From positions 1 through 37,922 of the forward strand of contig VGAC01000017.1 in NCBI GenBank assembly GCA_016870865.1: a stretch of 37,922 nt of DNA, given 5' to 3'. How positions within the stretch are numbered: the first letter of the stretch is position 1; each line of letters begins with the position of its first letter. Made by a program: the position numbers and the translations under genes. This stretch comes from Actinomycetota bacterium (GTDB lineage: Bacteria > Actinomycetota > Acidimicrobiia > Acidimicrobiales > Ilumatobacteraceae). The notes below the pieces were generated by a model, which saw only the letters and a list, made by a program, of their open reading frames with translations, searched no databases and was not told the DNA's origin. Positions 25,358 through 33,595 of this stretch are shown one piece after another.

Positions 25358-26452
25358 CTATTTCGGACGATCCAAATTGGCCCGCACGTAGTAGTTGCCG
25401 CCCCCGCCTGCCGCCAGAACGTCGTCGAGCCAGTTGCCTTCGTACACGTCGTTCGGGCCCTGCATCAGATCGTTTTCCGTCGCACCTTCGGGCGTGGTCA
25501 CCAGAGTCCATGCTTGTCGTTTGTAAGTCCAGTTGTCGGGGTCGAGTGCGTGGGCGCGACGCCAGTAGGGAATCGCTGCATCGTGGCCAACCGTGCGATG
25601 CAGGTGTTCGCCCATCGCAAAACACGCGGATGCGAGCGCATTGTCGTTCGAGATCGCTCGCGACACCCCAACGACTTCGTCCGGGGTCATTGCGTACGGA
25701 CTCACCGAACCCTTGCGCACCCAGTCGAGCAGTGCCGCGCGGTACGCGGCGGAGTCATCGGGGATCGCCTTGACCTCGGTCATCATGCGCTTGAGTCGGT
25801 CGGGGACTCCGTCGGGGATTTGCATGTCGCGGGCAGGGCTGCGTTCGATCGACGCTTGTTCGGCTGGCCGCACGATGACACCGTTTTCGTCGATCCACAC
25901 GGCCATCGGGACGTTGATGAAACCGAAGAGTTCGTTGGTGCAGTGCGTCGTGTCGATCAAGGACGGATGCGTCGGGGACGCCGCATCAATCCATGGTCTG
26001 GCATGTTCGGGTTTGATGTCGAGGGCGACCGTCACGACGGTGCCACCAAGCGGTTCGATTTCACTATGCAGTGCCTGCCACCCGGGCAGGGCCGTTCTGC
26101 AGCCTCACCAACTTGCCCAGGCAATCATGATCACCCTGCGACCGCGCAGTGACGCGAAGTCGAATCCACGTCCCATCACGTCGATGAGTGATGCAGGAAA
26201 CCGAGCGACCGCGCTCGACAAGGTTCGACCCGTCACCGTCGCGGGTCCCAGTGACCACACGCCGTGATCGGCATCGTGGACGATGGGCATGCCGAGGCGG
26301 TCGGCCACAACTTCGACGTCGACCATGCCGTCGGTCAGGGCACCGGGTGCGGGCACGCAAAGCTCTCCGCGGCAGATGCCCTCGGGCTTGGCGTCCCATC
26401 CGCTCGTCGAGGAGAACTCATCGGCCGTGACGCGAAGGCTTGAGAAGATCAT
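25358..26452 (-). CDS. Redoxin/TlpA-like selenoprotein (UGA-decoded Sec116) with TPR-like tail
   Basis: A 364-residue protein read through an in-frame TGA at 26107-26105. Before it the frame gives VIMIAWASW, after it GCRTALPGWQALHSEI. In actinobacterial relatives this site is W-A-S-W-C-G-C-R, so TGA occupies the first, attacking cysteine, giving U116-G-C118. Downstream, VVTVALDIKPEHARPWID and the cis-proline segment NVPMAVWIDENGVIV are normal. An N-terminal domain of about 85 residues and a C-terminal TPR-like segment (ALASACFAMGEHLHRTVGHD and following) complete the known architecture. A perfect hairpin with a GGU loop follows the TGA (26074-26090). The likely role is thiol or peroxide redox chemistry in the cytoplasm, as no signal peptide is seen. 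Start ATG 26452 has TAAAGT 6 nt before it. Confidence 0.87.
26074..26090 (-). promoter_or_regulatory. Bacterial SECIS element of the redoxin selenoprotein
   Basis: On the mRNA, a perfect 6-bp stem CCUGCC / GGCAGG with loop CGGGU begins 14 nt after the UGA. The loop GGU is at +26 to +28 from the U of UGA, slightly farther than in E. coli fdhF but within the range of bacterial SECIS elements. Confidence 0.75.
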
Positions 26453-26458
26453 GTCGTG

Positions 26459-26464
26459 ACTTTA
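26459..26464 (-). promoter_or_regulatory. Leaderless -10 (TAAAGT) of the redoxin selenoprotein gene
   Basis: TAAAGT ends 6 nt before ATG 26452. The box probably also feeds the PAC2 gene. Confidence 0.5.
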
Positions 26465-26509
26465 TGTCATGTCACGCGGCATCACGGGCTGACGGGCAAG
26501 AATGGACCC

Positions 26510-26941
26510 ATGAGCGCTCAGATCGAAATCGCCCGCGAGGCCACCGACGAACTTGTGGCCGCGATGGCTGTACTCATGCCGCAGCTCTCGAAGTCGAACC
26601 CGCCGCCCACCAAGGCCGAACTTGCAGACCTCGTGGATTCCCGAGCCTGCACGATGTTCATCGCCCGCGTCGAGGGACGCATCGTCGGTTCGTTGACTTT
26701 GGTGATGTTCCGTATTCCCACGGGCGTGCGGGCATGGATCGAAGACGTCGTCGTGGACGATTCGGCCCGCGGCCATGGTCTCGGCGGGGCACTGAGCCGT
26801 GCCGCACTCGACTTTGCAAAACAGCACGGGGCCATCACCGTCGACCTGACCTCGCGGCCGTCACGCGAGGCAGCAAACCGCCTGTACCAGCGCATCGGAT
26901 TCGTGGCACGCGAGACCAACGTCTATCGCTACACGCTCTGA
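26510..26941 (+). CDS. GNAT family N-acetyltransferase
   Basis: A 143-residue GNAT protein. AWIEDVVVDDSARGHGLGGAL holds the acetyl-CoA pyrophosphate-binding R-G-x-G-x-G/A motif (R-G-H-G-L-G), followed by the C-terminal REAANRLYQRIGF signature. Acceptor unknown; candidates include amino groups of small molecules or proteins. ATG 26510 is chosen because the fold begins there, and AAGAAT ends 6 nt before it, as before the dienelactone hydrolase gene. It diverges from the redoxin selenoprotein gene. Confidence 0.88.
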   Translation: MSAQIEIAREATDELVAAMAVLMPQLSKSNPPPTKAELADLVDSRACTMFIARVEGRIVGSLTLVMFRIPTGVRAWIEDVVVDDSARGHGLGGALSRAALDFAKQHGAITVDLTSRPSREAANRLYQRIGFVARETNVYRYTL

Positions 26942-27107
26942 ATTCGATGCCGGATTGCAGCTATGGAGCCTGCGGTGCGGATCGGGTCATCGTCAACAAG
27001 AAGAGGGGCGAGTGAGACGAGCCCTGGTACTACTGGTTGACACGGCTGGTCGAGGCCGCCGAGGGTGAGCGACGGTTTGATTGCCCGAATTCGTCGCGTC
27101 GACTGAA
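26942..27107. other. Gap between convergent GNAT and amidohydrolase genes
   Basis: 166 bp. I see no gene, no strong hairpin and no promoter that I can support here. Confidence 0.4.
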
Positions 27108-28433
27108 TCAGCCGATGCTGCACTTTTTCAGTGCGTGTGCCGCCTCGTGGAACTTGTGTCGAATGCGTTCTTCATCGACTCCCACCACCTCACGGTTCTC
27201 CATCAGGAGCTTGCCGTTGACGATGCTGTGCGTGACGTCATCGGCTCGCGACGAGTAGACGAGCGCCGCTCGAGGATCGTACACCGGCTGGGTGTGCGCC
27301 GTATCGAGGTTCACAACGATGACGTCGGCTTTGGCGCCGACCGCGAGGCGGCCGGTGTCGGGTCGGTGCATTGCGATTGCACCCTGTGCGGTGCTCATTT
27401 CGAGGATCTCACCGATCTTGAGGAATTCGACGTCGGCAGTCGCTGTCTTGTGGATGAGCCCGGCGAACTTCATCTCTTCGAAAAGGTCGCTCGAGTTGTG
27501 GCTTGCGGGGCCGTCGGTGGCCAGACCAACCGTGATGCCCGCAGCCATCACCGCGCGAAGGGGCATCGTGCCCGAACCCAACTTGGCGTTGCTGACGGGG
27601 CAGTGGGCAACCTTCGTACCGGTGCGCGCGAGTATCGCGATGTCACGTTCGTCGAGACTGGAACAGTGGGCCGCGGTGACGTCGGGTCCGAGGAATCCGA
27701 GGCTGTCCAGCCACTGCACCGGACGCATTCCGTACGTCTCGGTGGTGTAGGCAACCTCTTGCTTTCCTTCGGAGAGATGGGTGTGGATCGACACTCCGAG
27801 TGAATCGGCCAGGCGCCGCACCTCGTGCCACATTTCGGCACCGCACGAGTAGACGGCATGCGGTGACAGTGCGATGTGGAGCAGGCCGTCACGGCTGTCG
27901 TGGTGCTCGGAGACGATGTCGGCAAAGCGCGCCATCGTGCGGTGCGAGTAGTCGGTGCGCGGTGCGTACAGCCCGCGATCGGCGAACCCGTAGCCGAGGG
28001 TCGCCCGCAACGGGATCTCCTCCAGCGCAGCCATCTGAGGCTCGACGTCATAGGCGTCGAAGTGTTCGTTGAACGAAGTGATTCCGGCCTTGACCATTTC
28101 GAGGTCGCCGCACAGACTCGCCCAGTAGAGGGTCTCGTGGTCAAAGTTGCGCTTCAGAGTCCACATGGTCTGCAGCCATTCGAAGAGCAGAACGTCTTCG
28201 AGCAGTCCGCGCAGGAGGAGATTCGACGCAACGTGGGTGTGGCTGTTGGCAAAGCCCGGCATGACCACCCCACCACGGGCATCGATGATTTTGCGTGCAT
28301 CCGAGACGTCGGTTGCCGAGTCACCGACAGCAGTGATGGAGTTTCCCCTGATCGTGACGACACCCGACTCGATGTCGGGTCGGCCACCCATCGGCAGAAC
28401 CGTGCCGTTGAGGATGGCGATGTCGCAGGCCAT
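27108..28433 (-). CDS. Amidohydrolase of the MTA/SAH deaminase type
   Basis: A 441-residue metal-dependent amidohydrolase (COG0402 group). PGFANSHTHVASNLLLRG carries the HxH metal ligands; a His in SIHTHLSEG and another in TAAHCSSLDE, and LATDGPASHNSSDLFEEM with the metal-binding Asp, complete the site. The pattern matches 5-methylthioadenosine/S-adenosylhomocysteine deaminases and related guanine or aromatic-amine deaminases; substrate is not certain. ATG 28433 is chosen because the fold begins there; it lies 4 nt after the stop of the SnoaL-like gene, with which it forms an operon. Confidence 0.88.
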   Translation of the reverse strand: MACDIAILNGTVLPMGGRPDIESGVVTIRGNSITAVGDSATDVSDARKIIDARGGVVMPGFANSHTHVASNLLLRGLLEDVLLFEWLQTMWTLKRNFDHETLYWASLCGDLEMVKAGITSFNEHFDAYDVEPQMAALEEIPLRATLGYGFADRGLYAPRTDYSHRTMARFADIVSEHHDSRDGLLHIALSPHAVYSCGAEMWHEVRRLADSLGVSIHTHLSEGKQEVAYTTETYGMRPVQWLDSLGFLGPDVTAAHCSSLDERDIAILARTGTKVAHCPVSNAKLGSGTMPLRAVMAAGITVGLATDGPASHNSSDLFEEMKFAGLIHKTATADVEFLKIGEILEMSTAQGAIAMHRPDTGRLAVGAKADVIVVNLDTAHTQPVYDPRAALVYSSRADDVTHSIVNGKLLMENREVVGVDEERIRHKFHEAAHALKKCSIG

Positions 28434-28437
28434 TCCA

Positions 28438-28797
28438 TCAGCCCCAAGCACCGGGTTGGGCGGACGAATTCCACGTCTCGGTGATCTTGCCGTCCACCAC
28501 GCGAAAGATCTCGACTCCACTGACCGTCTGCACGGCATTGCCATCACCGAAGGTGATGTTGTAGGCGCTGACCACGTGCGCCCCGTCATCAACGAGAACC
28601 ACGTTGTCGAACTGCGTGGTCGAGGCCAATGCCAGGAAATCACGGACACGAGCGACGTTCTCCTCAATCGACATCGTGACAAGGTGGCCGTGTTCGTGGC
28701 GGAGACACGGATCGGCGATGTAGTTGCGCGCGGCATCAGGGTTGCGCGCCGTGTAGACATCGTCGATATAGCACTGCAGAAAATCTCTCAGGCTCAT
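28438..28797 (-). CDS. SnoaL/NTF2-like protein
   Basis: A 119-residue cone-fold protein. YIDDVYTARNPDAARNYIAD near the start and the later SGVEIFRVVDGKITETWN are typical of SnoaL/NTF2-like polyketide-cyclase or ester-cyclase proteins, which have very diverse roles. Start ATG 28797 has TAACCT 7 nt before it. It is the first gene of a two-gene operon with the amidohydrolase, so a shared substrate is possible but unproven. Confidence 0.82.
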   Translation of the reverse strand: MSLRDFLQCYIDDVYTARNPDAARNYIADPCLRHEHGHLVTMSIEENVARVRDFLALASTTQFDNVVLVDDGAHVVSAYNITFGDGNAVQTVSGVEIFRVVDGKITETWNSSAQPGAWG

Positions 28798-28804
28798 GTA
28801 GACG

Positions 28805-28810
28805 AGGTTA
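28805..28810 (-). promoter_or_regulatory. Leaderless -10 (TAACCT) of the SnoaL-amidohydrolase operon
   Basis: TAACCT ends 7 nt before ATG 28797. Confidence 0.5.
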
Positions 28811-28892
28811 CATCGACACAATTCTCGGGGATTTTGCCATTCGAGCCAGCTCGGTGTCATCTGCCGTTGGTCGTGGTGTCAACTCGCGGTCG

Positions 28893-28898
28893 TACTCT
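28893..28898 (+). promoter_or_regulatory. Leaderless -10 (TACTCT) of the chromate transporter gene
   Basis: TACTCT ends 6 nt before GTG 28905, which favours that codon over ATG 28911. Confidence 0.45.
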
Positions 28899-28904
28899 GG
28901 AGTT

Positions 28905-30047
28905 GTGGGGATGGAGCAGCGGCGCGTGGGTCTCGGCGGGATTTTGCGCGAGTGGGGTCGGATCGGTGTGACCGGTTTTGGTGGTCCACCCGCACACATC
29001 GCCCAACTTCGTCGGCTCTGTGTCGAAAAAAACGGCTGGATTTCTGAGCGTGAGTTCGAGGATTCGATCGCGGCGTGCAATCTGCTTCCCGGTCCGGCGT
29101 CGACGCAACTTGCGGTCCACTGCGCGTACCGTGTCGGAGGTTCTGTTGGGGCCGTCGTCGGAGGTTTGGCGTTCATCATTCCGGGATTGGTTGCCATCGT
29201 TGCACTGGCCGCCTTGTTTCTGGCCGAATCTCCCCCCGAAGTGGTTCTCGCCCTCGGTGCGGGTGCAGCCGCAGCCGTGCCCGCGGTCGCGGTGAGTGCG
29301 GGCGTCAGCCTGGCGCGTCCGAGTTGGTCGAACGCATCGACAAGCGGGCGTTGGGTCCTCTATGTCATGTTCGGTGCTGCGGCTGCGGCAACGGCCGGGC
29401 CATACGTGGTGTTGGTGCTGTTGATGTGCGGTTTCGTGGAGACCGCCGCAAGGCGAACCGGCCATTCATCGGTGTCAGCATTTCTTCTCGGGACGATCGG
29501 TGTCGCCACGACCGGCGGCTTGATGGCTCTCGTGTGGACGGCATTCAAAGTCGGTGCCCTGTCGTACGGTGGTGGTTTCGTGATCATTCCACTGATGCAA
29601 AACGACGCGGTATCCGCCCACGGCTGGATGACGGAGGCGCAGTTCCTCAACGCCGTCGCTCTGGGTCAGGTGACGCCGGGGCCGGTCGTACTGACGGTTG
29701 CGGTCGTGGGTTACGCCGCGGCCGGACTCGGGGGCGCGTTACTGGCGGCGACCGTCGCATTCGGTCCGTCGTTCGTCATCGTGCTCGCGGGTGCACGACA
29801 TTTCGATGCGCTGCGGGCGAACGACGCCATGCGTGGTTTCCTGCAGGGAGCCGGTCCTGCCGCGATCGGTGCGATTCTTGGTGCGGCGATTCCGCTCGCT
29901 CTCGCCCTGGATCATGCCTGGCAGGTCGGAGTGCTGGCCACGGCATTCATCTGGTTGGTCGGACTCCGCAAGGGGGTTGTCCCCTGTCTCTTGATGGCGG
30001 CGGGCGTTGGGACCGCTGTCATGGCCTTTGGCGCGTCGGTCGCGTGA
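28905..30047 (+). CDS. chrA: Chromate transporter ChrA
   Basis: A 380-residue membrane protein with two homologous halves. Each half begins with the family G-G-x-x-x-x-I pattern: TGFGGPPAHIAQL in the first and GALSYGGGFVIIPLM in the second. Further signatures are A-C-N-L-L-P-G-P-A-S-T-Q and the second-half LGQVTPGPVVLT. The fused two-domain form is the long-chain type. It exports chromate in resistant bacteria; in many genomes the natural anion is not known. The start is GTG 28905 if leaderless (TACTCT 6 nt before), or ATG 28911. Confidence 0.92.
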   Translation: MGMEQRRVGLGGILREWGRIGVTGFGGPPAHIAQLRRLCVEKNGWISEREFEDSIAACNLLPGPASTQLAVHCAYRVGGSVGAVVGGLAFIIPGLVAIVALAALFLAESPPEVVLALGAGAAAAVPAVAVSAGVSLARPSWSNASTSGRWVLYVMFGAAAAATAGPYVVLVLLMCGFVETAARRTGHSSVSAFLLGTIGVATTGGLMALVWTAFKVGALSYGGGFVIIPLMQNDAVSAHGWMTEAQFLNAVALGQVTPGPVVLTVAVVGYAAAGLGGALLAATVAFGPSFVIVLAGARHFDALRANDAMRGFLQGAGPAAIGAILGAAIPLALALDHAWQVGVLATAFIWLVGLRKGVVPCLLMAAGVGTAVMAFGASVA

Positions 30048-30066
30048 CGACCGGAGTGAAACTGTC

Positions 30067-30111
30067 CACCACGATCGGTGGTGCGAAGGAATGAGTCGGT
30101 TGGGGCCGACT
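30067..30111. terminator. Two hairpins between convergent chrA and gpx genes
   Basis: CACCAC/GTGGTG with a 5-nt loop (30067-30083) and AGTCGG/CCGACT with loop TTGGGG (30094-30111). Neither has a T-tract; the second overlaps the stop of the glutathione peroxidase gene. They may protect or end both transcripts. Confidence 0.4.
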
Positions 30112-30655
30112 ACTTGCCGAGTTCGGCGTCGATGGCCGTGATGATCGCGGGATCATCGGGCGTCACCGTGGGTGCGAACCGCGCGACGACTTCGCCGTTC
30201 TTGCCGATGAGGAATTTCTCGAAGTTCCACAAAACGTCGGGATCCTGATTCGGGGTCATGCCGAATCCCTTGAGACGATCCCGAAAGGCATCGGGGTCGC
30301 CCTGCGCGCGCGGTGCGGCGTTGGTGAGTTCCTTGTACAGCGGGTGCTGGTCGTCACCGACGACACTGATCTTTTCGAACATTGGAAAGTTGACCGAGTA
30401 CGTGCGCGAGCAGAACTCGGCAATTTCTGCATTGGTGCCCGGCTCTTGCGCGCCGAAGTTGTTGGCGGGAAAGCCGAGGACCGCGAAGCCCTTGTCCTTT
30501 TTGTCCCCGTAGATCTTCTCGAGTGCCTCGTACTGGGGGGTGAGGCCGCACTTGGAGGCGACGTTGACGACGAGGAGGACGGTACCGGCGAAGTCCTTGA
30601 GGGACGAGGGCTTGCCATCGATGGTCTTCACCGGAATGTTTTGAATGTTGGACAT
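30110..30655 (-). CDS. Glutathione peroxidase family protein (Cys type)
   Basis: A 181-residue thiol peroxidase. VNVASKCGLTPQYEAL places the peroxidatic cysteine at residue 36; vertebrate and some bacterial relatives have selenocysteine there. GFPANNFGAQEPG holds the conserved Gln-containing loop, and the Trp lies in DVLWNFEKFL. In most bacteria these enzymes use thioredoxin rather than glutathione. Note that this genome keeps Cys here but apparently uses Sec in two other redox proteins nearby. Start ATG 30655 has TAGTTT 6 nt before it, in the 84-bp gap after the MFS gene. Confidence 0.92.
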   Translation of the reverse strand: MSNIQNIPVKTIDGKPSSLKDFAGTVLLVVNVASKCGLTPQYEALEKIYGDKKDKGFAVLGFPANNFGAQEPGTNAEIAEFCSRTYSVNFPMFEKISVVGDDQHPLYKELTNAAPRAQGDPDAFRDRLKGFGMTPNQDPDVLWNFEKFLIGKNGEVVARFAPTVTPDDPAIITAIDAELGK

Positions 30656-30661
30656 CCGCCC

Positions 30662-30667
30662 AAACTA
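30662..30667 (-). promoter_or_regulatory. Leaderless -10 (TAGTTT) of the glutathione peroxidase gene
   Basis: TAGTTT ends 6 nt before ATG 30655. The same hexamer and spacing precede the next two genes upstream. Confidence 0.5.
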
Positions 30668-30739
30668 CCCGTTTTGGTTGAGGCACGCGAACTCGCGCCG
30701 ACGGCGCATCGGGAAACCCGGCCCCCAAAGTGCCGCGTG

Positions 30740-32002
30740 TCAGTGAGCACTGAGTGGACGTTCCCGCCTCGGTACACCCGTGCCCGTCACAACGAGTCCC
30801 GCTGCGATGACGATGCATATGAAGAACCACGTTGCGAGCGGACGGATGGTTCCGTCGAAGCGGTCGCCCGCAAAACCACCGAGTAGTGCGCCACCTGCAG
30901 TGGTCACCGTGGCCATCACGCTGGAGGCGGTGCCTGCGATGTGCGCGACGGGTGACATCGCAGCCGTGTTGCACAGTGGTCCGAGACCCTGGGCGATTGG
31001 AACGACGAGAAGGATTGCCAACATGTACAACCAGAATGCCGGCGAACCATCCGACAGCCACGCGATCGCAAGGAAGAGCACCGCACTCGCGATGGCGAGC
31101 GCAATGAGTCGTCGTATCAGCGGAATGTTGCCGTGGGTTCGCACCATGCGCGCGTTGTTCAGTGCATTCATCGAGAAGGCAAAAGCGACGCATCCGAAGA
31201 TGAGTGGGAACCATGCGCCGTAGCCGTACACATCTTCGACGATGACCTCGGATCCGGCGAGATAGGCGGTGAGGACGGAAAAGAGGAACATCACCGCGAG
31301 TGTGAAAGTGACGGTTTGTCGGTGTGTCACCACTTCTCGTGCGGCCTCGCCGACCGATCTCCATGTGAACGGGCGCCGGCGTTCGACCGCGAGAGTCTCG
31401 GGAAGACGACGTGACCAGATGAGGAGAAGTGTCGCGAGAATCGCAGGAGATACGAAAACTGAGCGCCATGGAAACACTGTGAGAAGAAGAGCGCCGAAAC
31501 CGGGGGCGAGAATCGGTACGAGGAGAAACACCGCCATGATCGTCGACATGAGCCGTGCCATCGTGTCGCCCTCGTAGCGGTCACGAATCATCGCAGTCGC
31601 AATCGCTCGCGGAGCGCCGGCCGCGAGACCCCACACGAAACGCGACACTTTGACCCAACCCCATGTCGGAGCAAGGCAGGCGAGAAGGGCGCAGGCGATG
31701 TAGAGAACCAACCCGATCATCAGCGGTTTCTTCCGACCGAAACGGTCGGAGGCCGGCCCGTACAGCCATGGTCCGATGGCAACGCCGAGAAAAAACGCCG
31801 TGATGATCCAACTGACGTCGGTGGAGTCGGGTGGCATGCCGAACTCACTTCGCATCTCGGGGAATGCAGGGAGCATGATGTCGATAGCAAGTGCCCCCAA
31901 TGCCATGAAAGCGGTGACCATGGCGATGAATTCTTTGTTTCCCGCTGTCTTGCGGGCGTTCTTCCTTGTCGTCCCGTCGTCGACGACTTCACCCAGCGTC
32001 AC
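30740..32002 (-). CDS. MFS transporter, Bcr/CflA-like family
   Basis: A 420-residue transporter with about 12 hydrophobic segments. LAIDIMLPAFPEMRSEFG in the first helix region and YGPASDRFGRKKPLMIG (motif A, about residues 82-98) are typical of the Bcr/CflA drug-resistance branch of the MFS, which exports small molecules in exchange for protons. Substrate unknown. GTG 32002 is set by TAGTTT 6 nt before it; a charged N-terminal tail of about 25 residues precedes the first helix. Confidence 0.9.
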   Translation of the reverse strand: MTLGEVVDDGTTRKNARKTAGNKEFIAMVTAFMALGALAIDIMLPAFPEMRSEFGMPPDSTDVSWIITAFFLGVAIGPWLYGPASDRFGRKKPLMIGLVLYIACALLACLAPTWGWVKVSRFVWGLAAGAPRAIATAMIRDRYEGDTMARLMSTIMAVFLLVPILAPGFGALLLTVFPWRSVFVSPAILATLLLIWSRRLPETLAVERRRPFTWRSVGEAAREVVTHRQTVTFTLAVMFLFSVLTAYLAGSEVIVEDVYGYGAWFPLIFGCVAFAFSMNALNNARMVRTHGNIPLIRRLIALAIASAVLFLAIAWLSDGSPAFWLYMLAILLVVPIAQGLGPLCNTAAMSPVAHIAGTASSVMATVTTAGGALLGGFAGDRFDGTIRPLATWFFICIVIAAGLVVTGTGVPRRERPLSAH

Positions 32003-32008
32003 GGAGCC

Positions 32009-32014
32009 AAACTA
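32009..32014 (-). promoter_or_regulatory. Leaderless -10 (TAGTTT) of the Bcr/CflA gene
   Basis: TAGTTT ends 6 nt before GTG 32002. Confidence 0.5.
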
Positions 32015-32031
32015 GGGGAGTTGCGGCGTCC

Positions 32032-32799
32032 TCAACGAGGCAAACCGTCGATGTCGAGGAGTGCACCGGTGGTGTAGGAACTCGCATCCGAGGCGAAATA
32101 CAACGCGGCGCCCACGATTTCACCTGGTTCACCGCCGCGGCCGAGGGCGTAGGCGGTCTTTGCATGTTCGTTGAATGTCTTGATGTCCCACGCTTTTGAG
32201 ATGTCGGTCAGAAAAGGACCGGGAACGATGCAGTTGACACGTACCGTTGGTCCGTATGCCGCAGCCAGGCTCTTCGTGAGGCTGTTGATGCCCGCCTTCG
32301 CGGCGGCGTAGGGAGCCTCGGCGGGACTGGGCCGACGGCTGGCGACCGAGGAGACGTTGATGATCGATCCTCCTCCTCCACCGACCATTCGCGCGCCGAT
32401 GTTGGCGGACAAACGAAACGGACCTTTCAGATTGACGCCGATGACCTTGTCGAAGAGTTCCTCACTGACCTCGGCGAGCGAGGGATAGAGAGGTGACATG
32501 CCGGCGTTGTTGACGAGGATATCCACCCGTCCGAATCTGGCATAGGCGGCATCGGCGAGCGCATCGGCGTCGGACCAGTTGGCTGCGTGGTAGCCGACCC
32601 CAAGAGCCCGCCGGCCAAGGCTGCGCACTTCGTCGGCGACAACCTCGCAGTTGGCGACCTTGCGACTGGCTATGACTACGTCGGCCCCGTGAGCCGCGAA
32701 GGCCAGGACCATCTCGCGACCAAGACCCCTGCTACCCCCGGTGACGACGGCTACTTTCCCGGAGAGGTCGAACAATTCGTTGGTGTTGCGCTGGGTCAT
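32032..32799 (-). CDS. Short-chain dehydrogenase/reductase
   Basis: A 255-residue classical SDR. VTGGSRGLGREM is the NAD(P)-binding TGxxxGxG loop (about residues 19-30); VNNAG follows, and the catalytic Ser and Y-x-x-x-K lie in VSSVASRR and APYAAAKAG. The arginine in ASRK after the second strand hints at NADPH, but this is weak. Substrate unknown. It has its own box TAGTTT 6 nt before ATG 32799, and it lies 74 bp after the TetR gene, whose protein could control it. Confidence 0.92.
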   Translation of the reverse strand: MTQRNTNELFDLSGKVAVVTGGSRGLGREMVLAFAAHGADVVIASRKVANCEVVADEVRSLGRRALGVGYHAANWSDADALADAAYARFGRVDILVNNAGMSPLYPSLAEVSEELFDKVIGVNLKGPFRLSANIGARMVGGGGGSIINVSSVASRRPSPAEAPYAAAKAGINSLTKSLAAAYGPTVRVNCIVPGPFLTDISKAWDIKTFNEHAKTAYALGRGGEPGEIVGAALYFASDASSYTTGALLDIDGLPR

Positions 32800-32805
32800 G
32801 GGCCA

Positions 32806-32811
32806 AAACTA
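32806..32811 (-). promoter_or_regulatory. Leaderless -10 (TAGTTT) of the SDR gene
   Basis: TAGTTT ends 6 nt before ATG 32799. Confidence 0.5.
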
Positions 32812-32873
32812 CCGACCCGGTCCCTGTTGTGGGGGCTTTGCGGTGTGCCACGGGAGGCGAGAAACGAGGTGCG

Positions 32874-33512
32874 TCAGTCGCTTGCCACGAACATCGAACC
32901 GATGGCCACGCCCACGACGCGTTCCCAATCCTCGGCTGCCACGGGTTCGGTATCGAGGTCGAGCAAGACACGAGCAAGGTTGTAGCTCTGGACGAATACC
33001 GCGAGCGCGCGTGCATCGATGTCGGCTCGAATCCAGCCCATTTTCTGCCCGTGGCGAACGGCTTCGGCGATCGACTCGGTGTATGCGTGCTGCTGAAGTG
33101 CAAGTGACTCGCGCAGTTCGGGTCGTCCGTACGAACTTGCGATCACCGACATACGGTTGTGTCGTGCACGTTCACGCTCGGCCGAATTGCCGGTTTTGAC
33201 GAACGCCGCCGTTTTCGCGGCAAACTCCTCGAGCGTCGTTGCCTTTGTCAGCTCCTCGCGGATGCTCTTCGCGTCCTCTGAGATGAAGCGGCTGAACTGC
33301 ACCACGCGCGCCGCTGCGATGAGACCTTCGCGGCTACCGAAGTGGTGGTAGAGCGAGCCCTTCGAGATGCCGGTGGTCTTGAGAATGTCGTCGAGGCGGA
33401 CGCTGGCTTCACCATGTGCCTCGATCGCCTTGATGGTGGCCTCGAGTACACCTGTGACTGTCGCCTCTGCGCGGGCCTGAATCGGCCGGGGAACGCCAAC
33501 AGGTACGTCCAT
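32874..33512 (-). CDS. TetR family transcription regulator
   Basis: A 212-residue repressor. The N-terminal helix-turn-helix reads DDILKTTGISKGSLYHHFGS (about residues 41-60), diagnostic of TetR proteins. The C-terminal part is helical and ligand-binding; the ligand is unknown. TAGTAT lies 10 nt before ATG 33512 with an AAGGA between, so it has a short leader. A 14-bp inverted repeat overlaps this promoter, suggesting autorepression. Candidate targets are the Rieske oxygenase gene upstream and the SDR gene downstream. Confidence 0.9.
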   Translation of the reverse strand: MDVPVGVPRPIQARAEATVTGVLEATIKAIEAHGEASVRLDDILKTTGISKGSLYHHFGSREGLIAAARVVQFSRFISEDAKSIREELTKATTLEEFAAKTAAFVKTGNSAERERARHNRMSVIASSYGRPELRESLALQQHAYTESIAEAVRHGQKMGWIRADIDARALAVFVQSYNLARVLLDLDTEPVAAEDWERVVGVAIGSMFVASD

Positions 33513-33522
33513 ATCCTTGACA

Positions 33523-33541
33523 ATACTAACAGACCTCTGTT
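33523..33541. promoter_or_regulatory. tetR promoter and operator palindrome
   Basis: The inverted repeat AACAGA-CC-TCTGTT (33528-33541) directly abuts the minus-strand -10 TAGTAT (33523-33528). Its length and symmetry fit a TetR-family operator, and flanking bases (CTA ... TAG) extend the symmetry loosely. Confidence 0.5.
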
Positions 33542-33565
33542 CTAGACGATGCCCGACAGCCGGAC

Positions 33566-33595
33566 GTTTCAGTCCTTTTCGTTTCAGTCCTTTTC
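33566..33595. repeat. 15-bp tandem duplication at the end of the Rieske gene
   Basis: GTTTCAGTCCTTTTC occurs twice in a row (33566-33580 and 33581-33595). On the minus strand each copy contains the codons EKD and the TGA stop, so the gene end is duplicated, probably by replication slippage. The first stop met is at 33584-33586. Confidence 0.9.

Noticed and set aside
26105-26107. In-frame TGA read as the border of two separate genes (an N-terminal protein and a redoxin fragment)
   Set aside because: The family is a single continuous protein across this site, the downstream part has no start signal at its beginning, and a hairpin follows the TGA.
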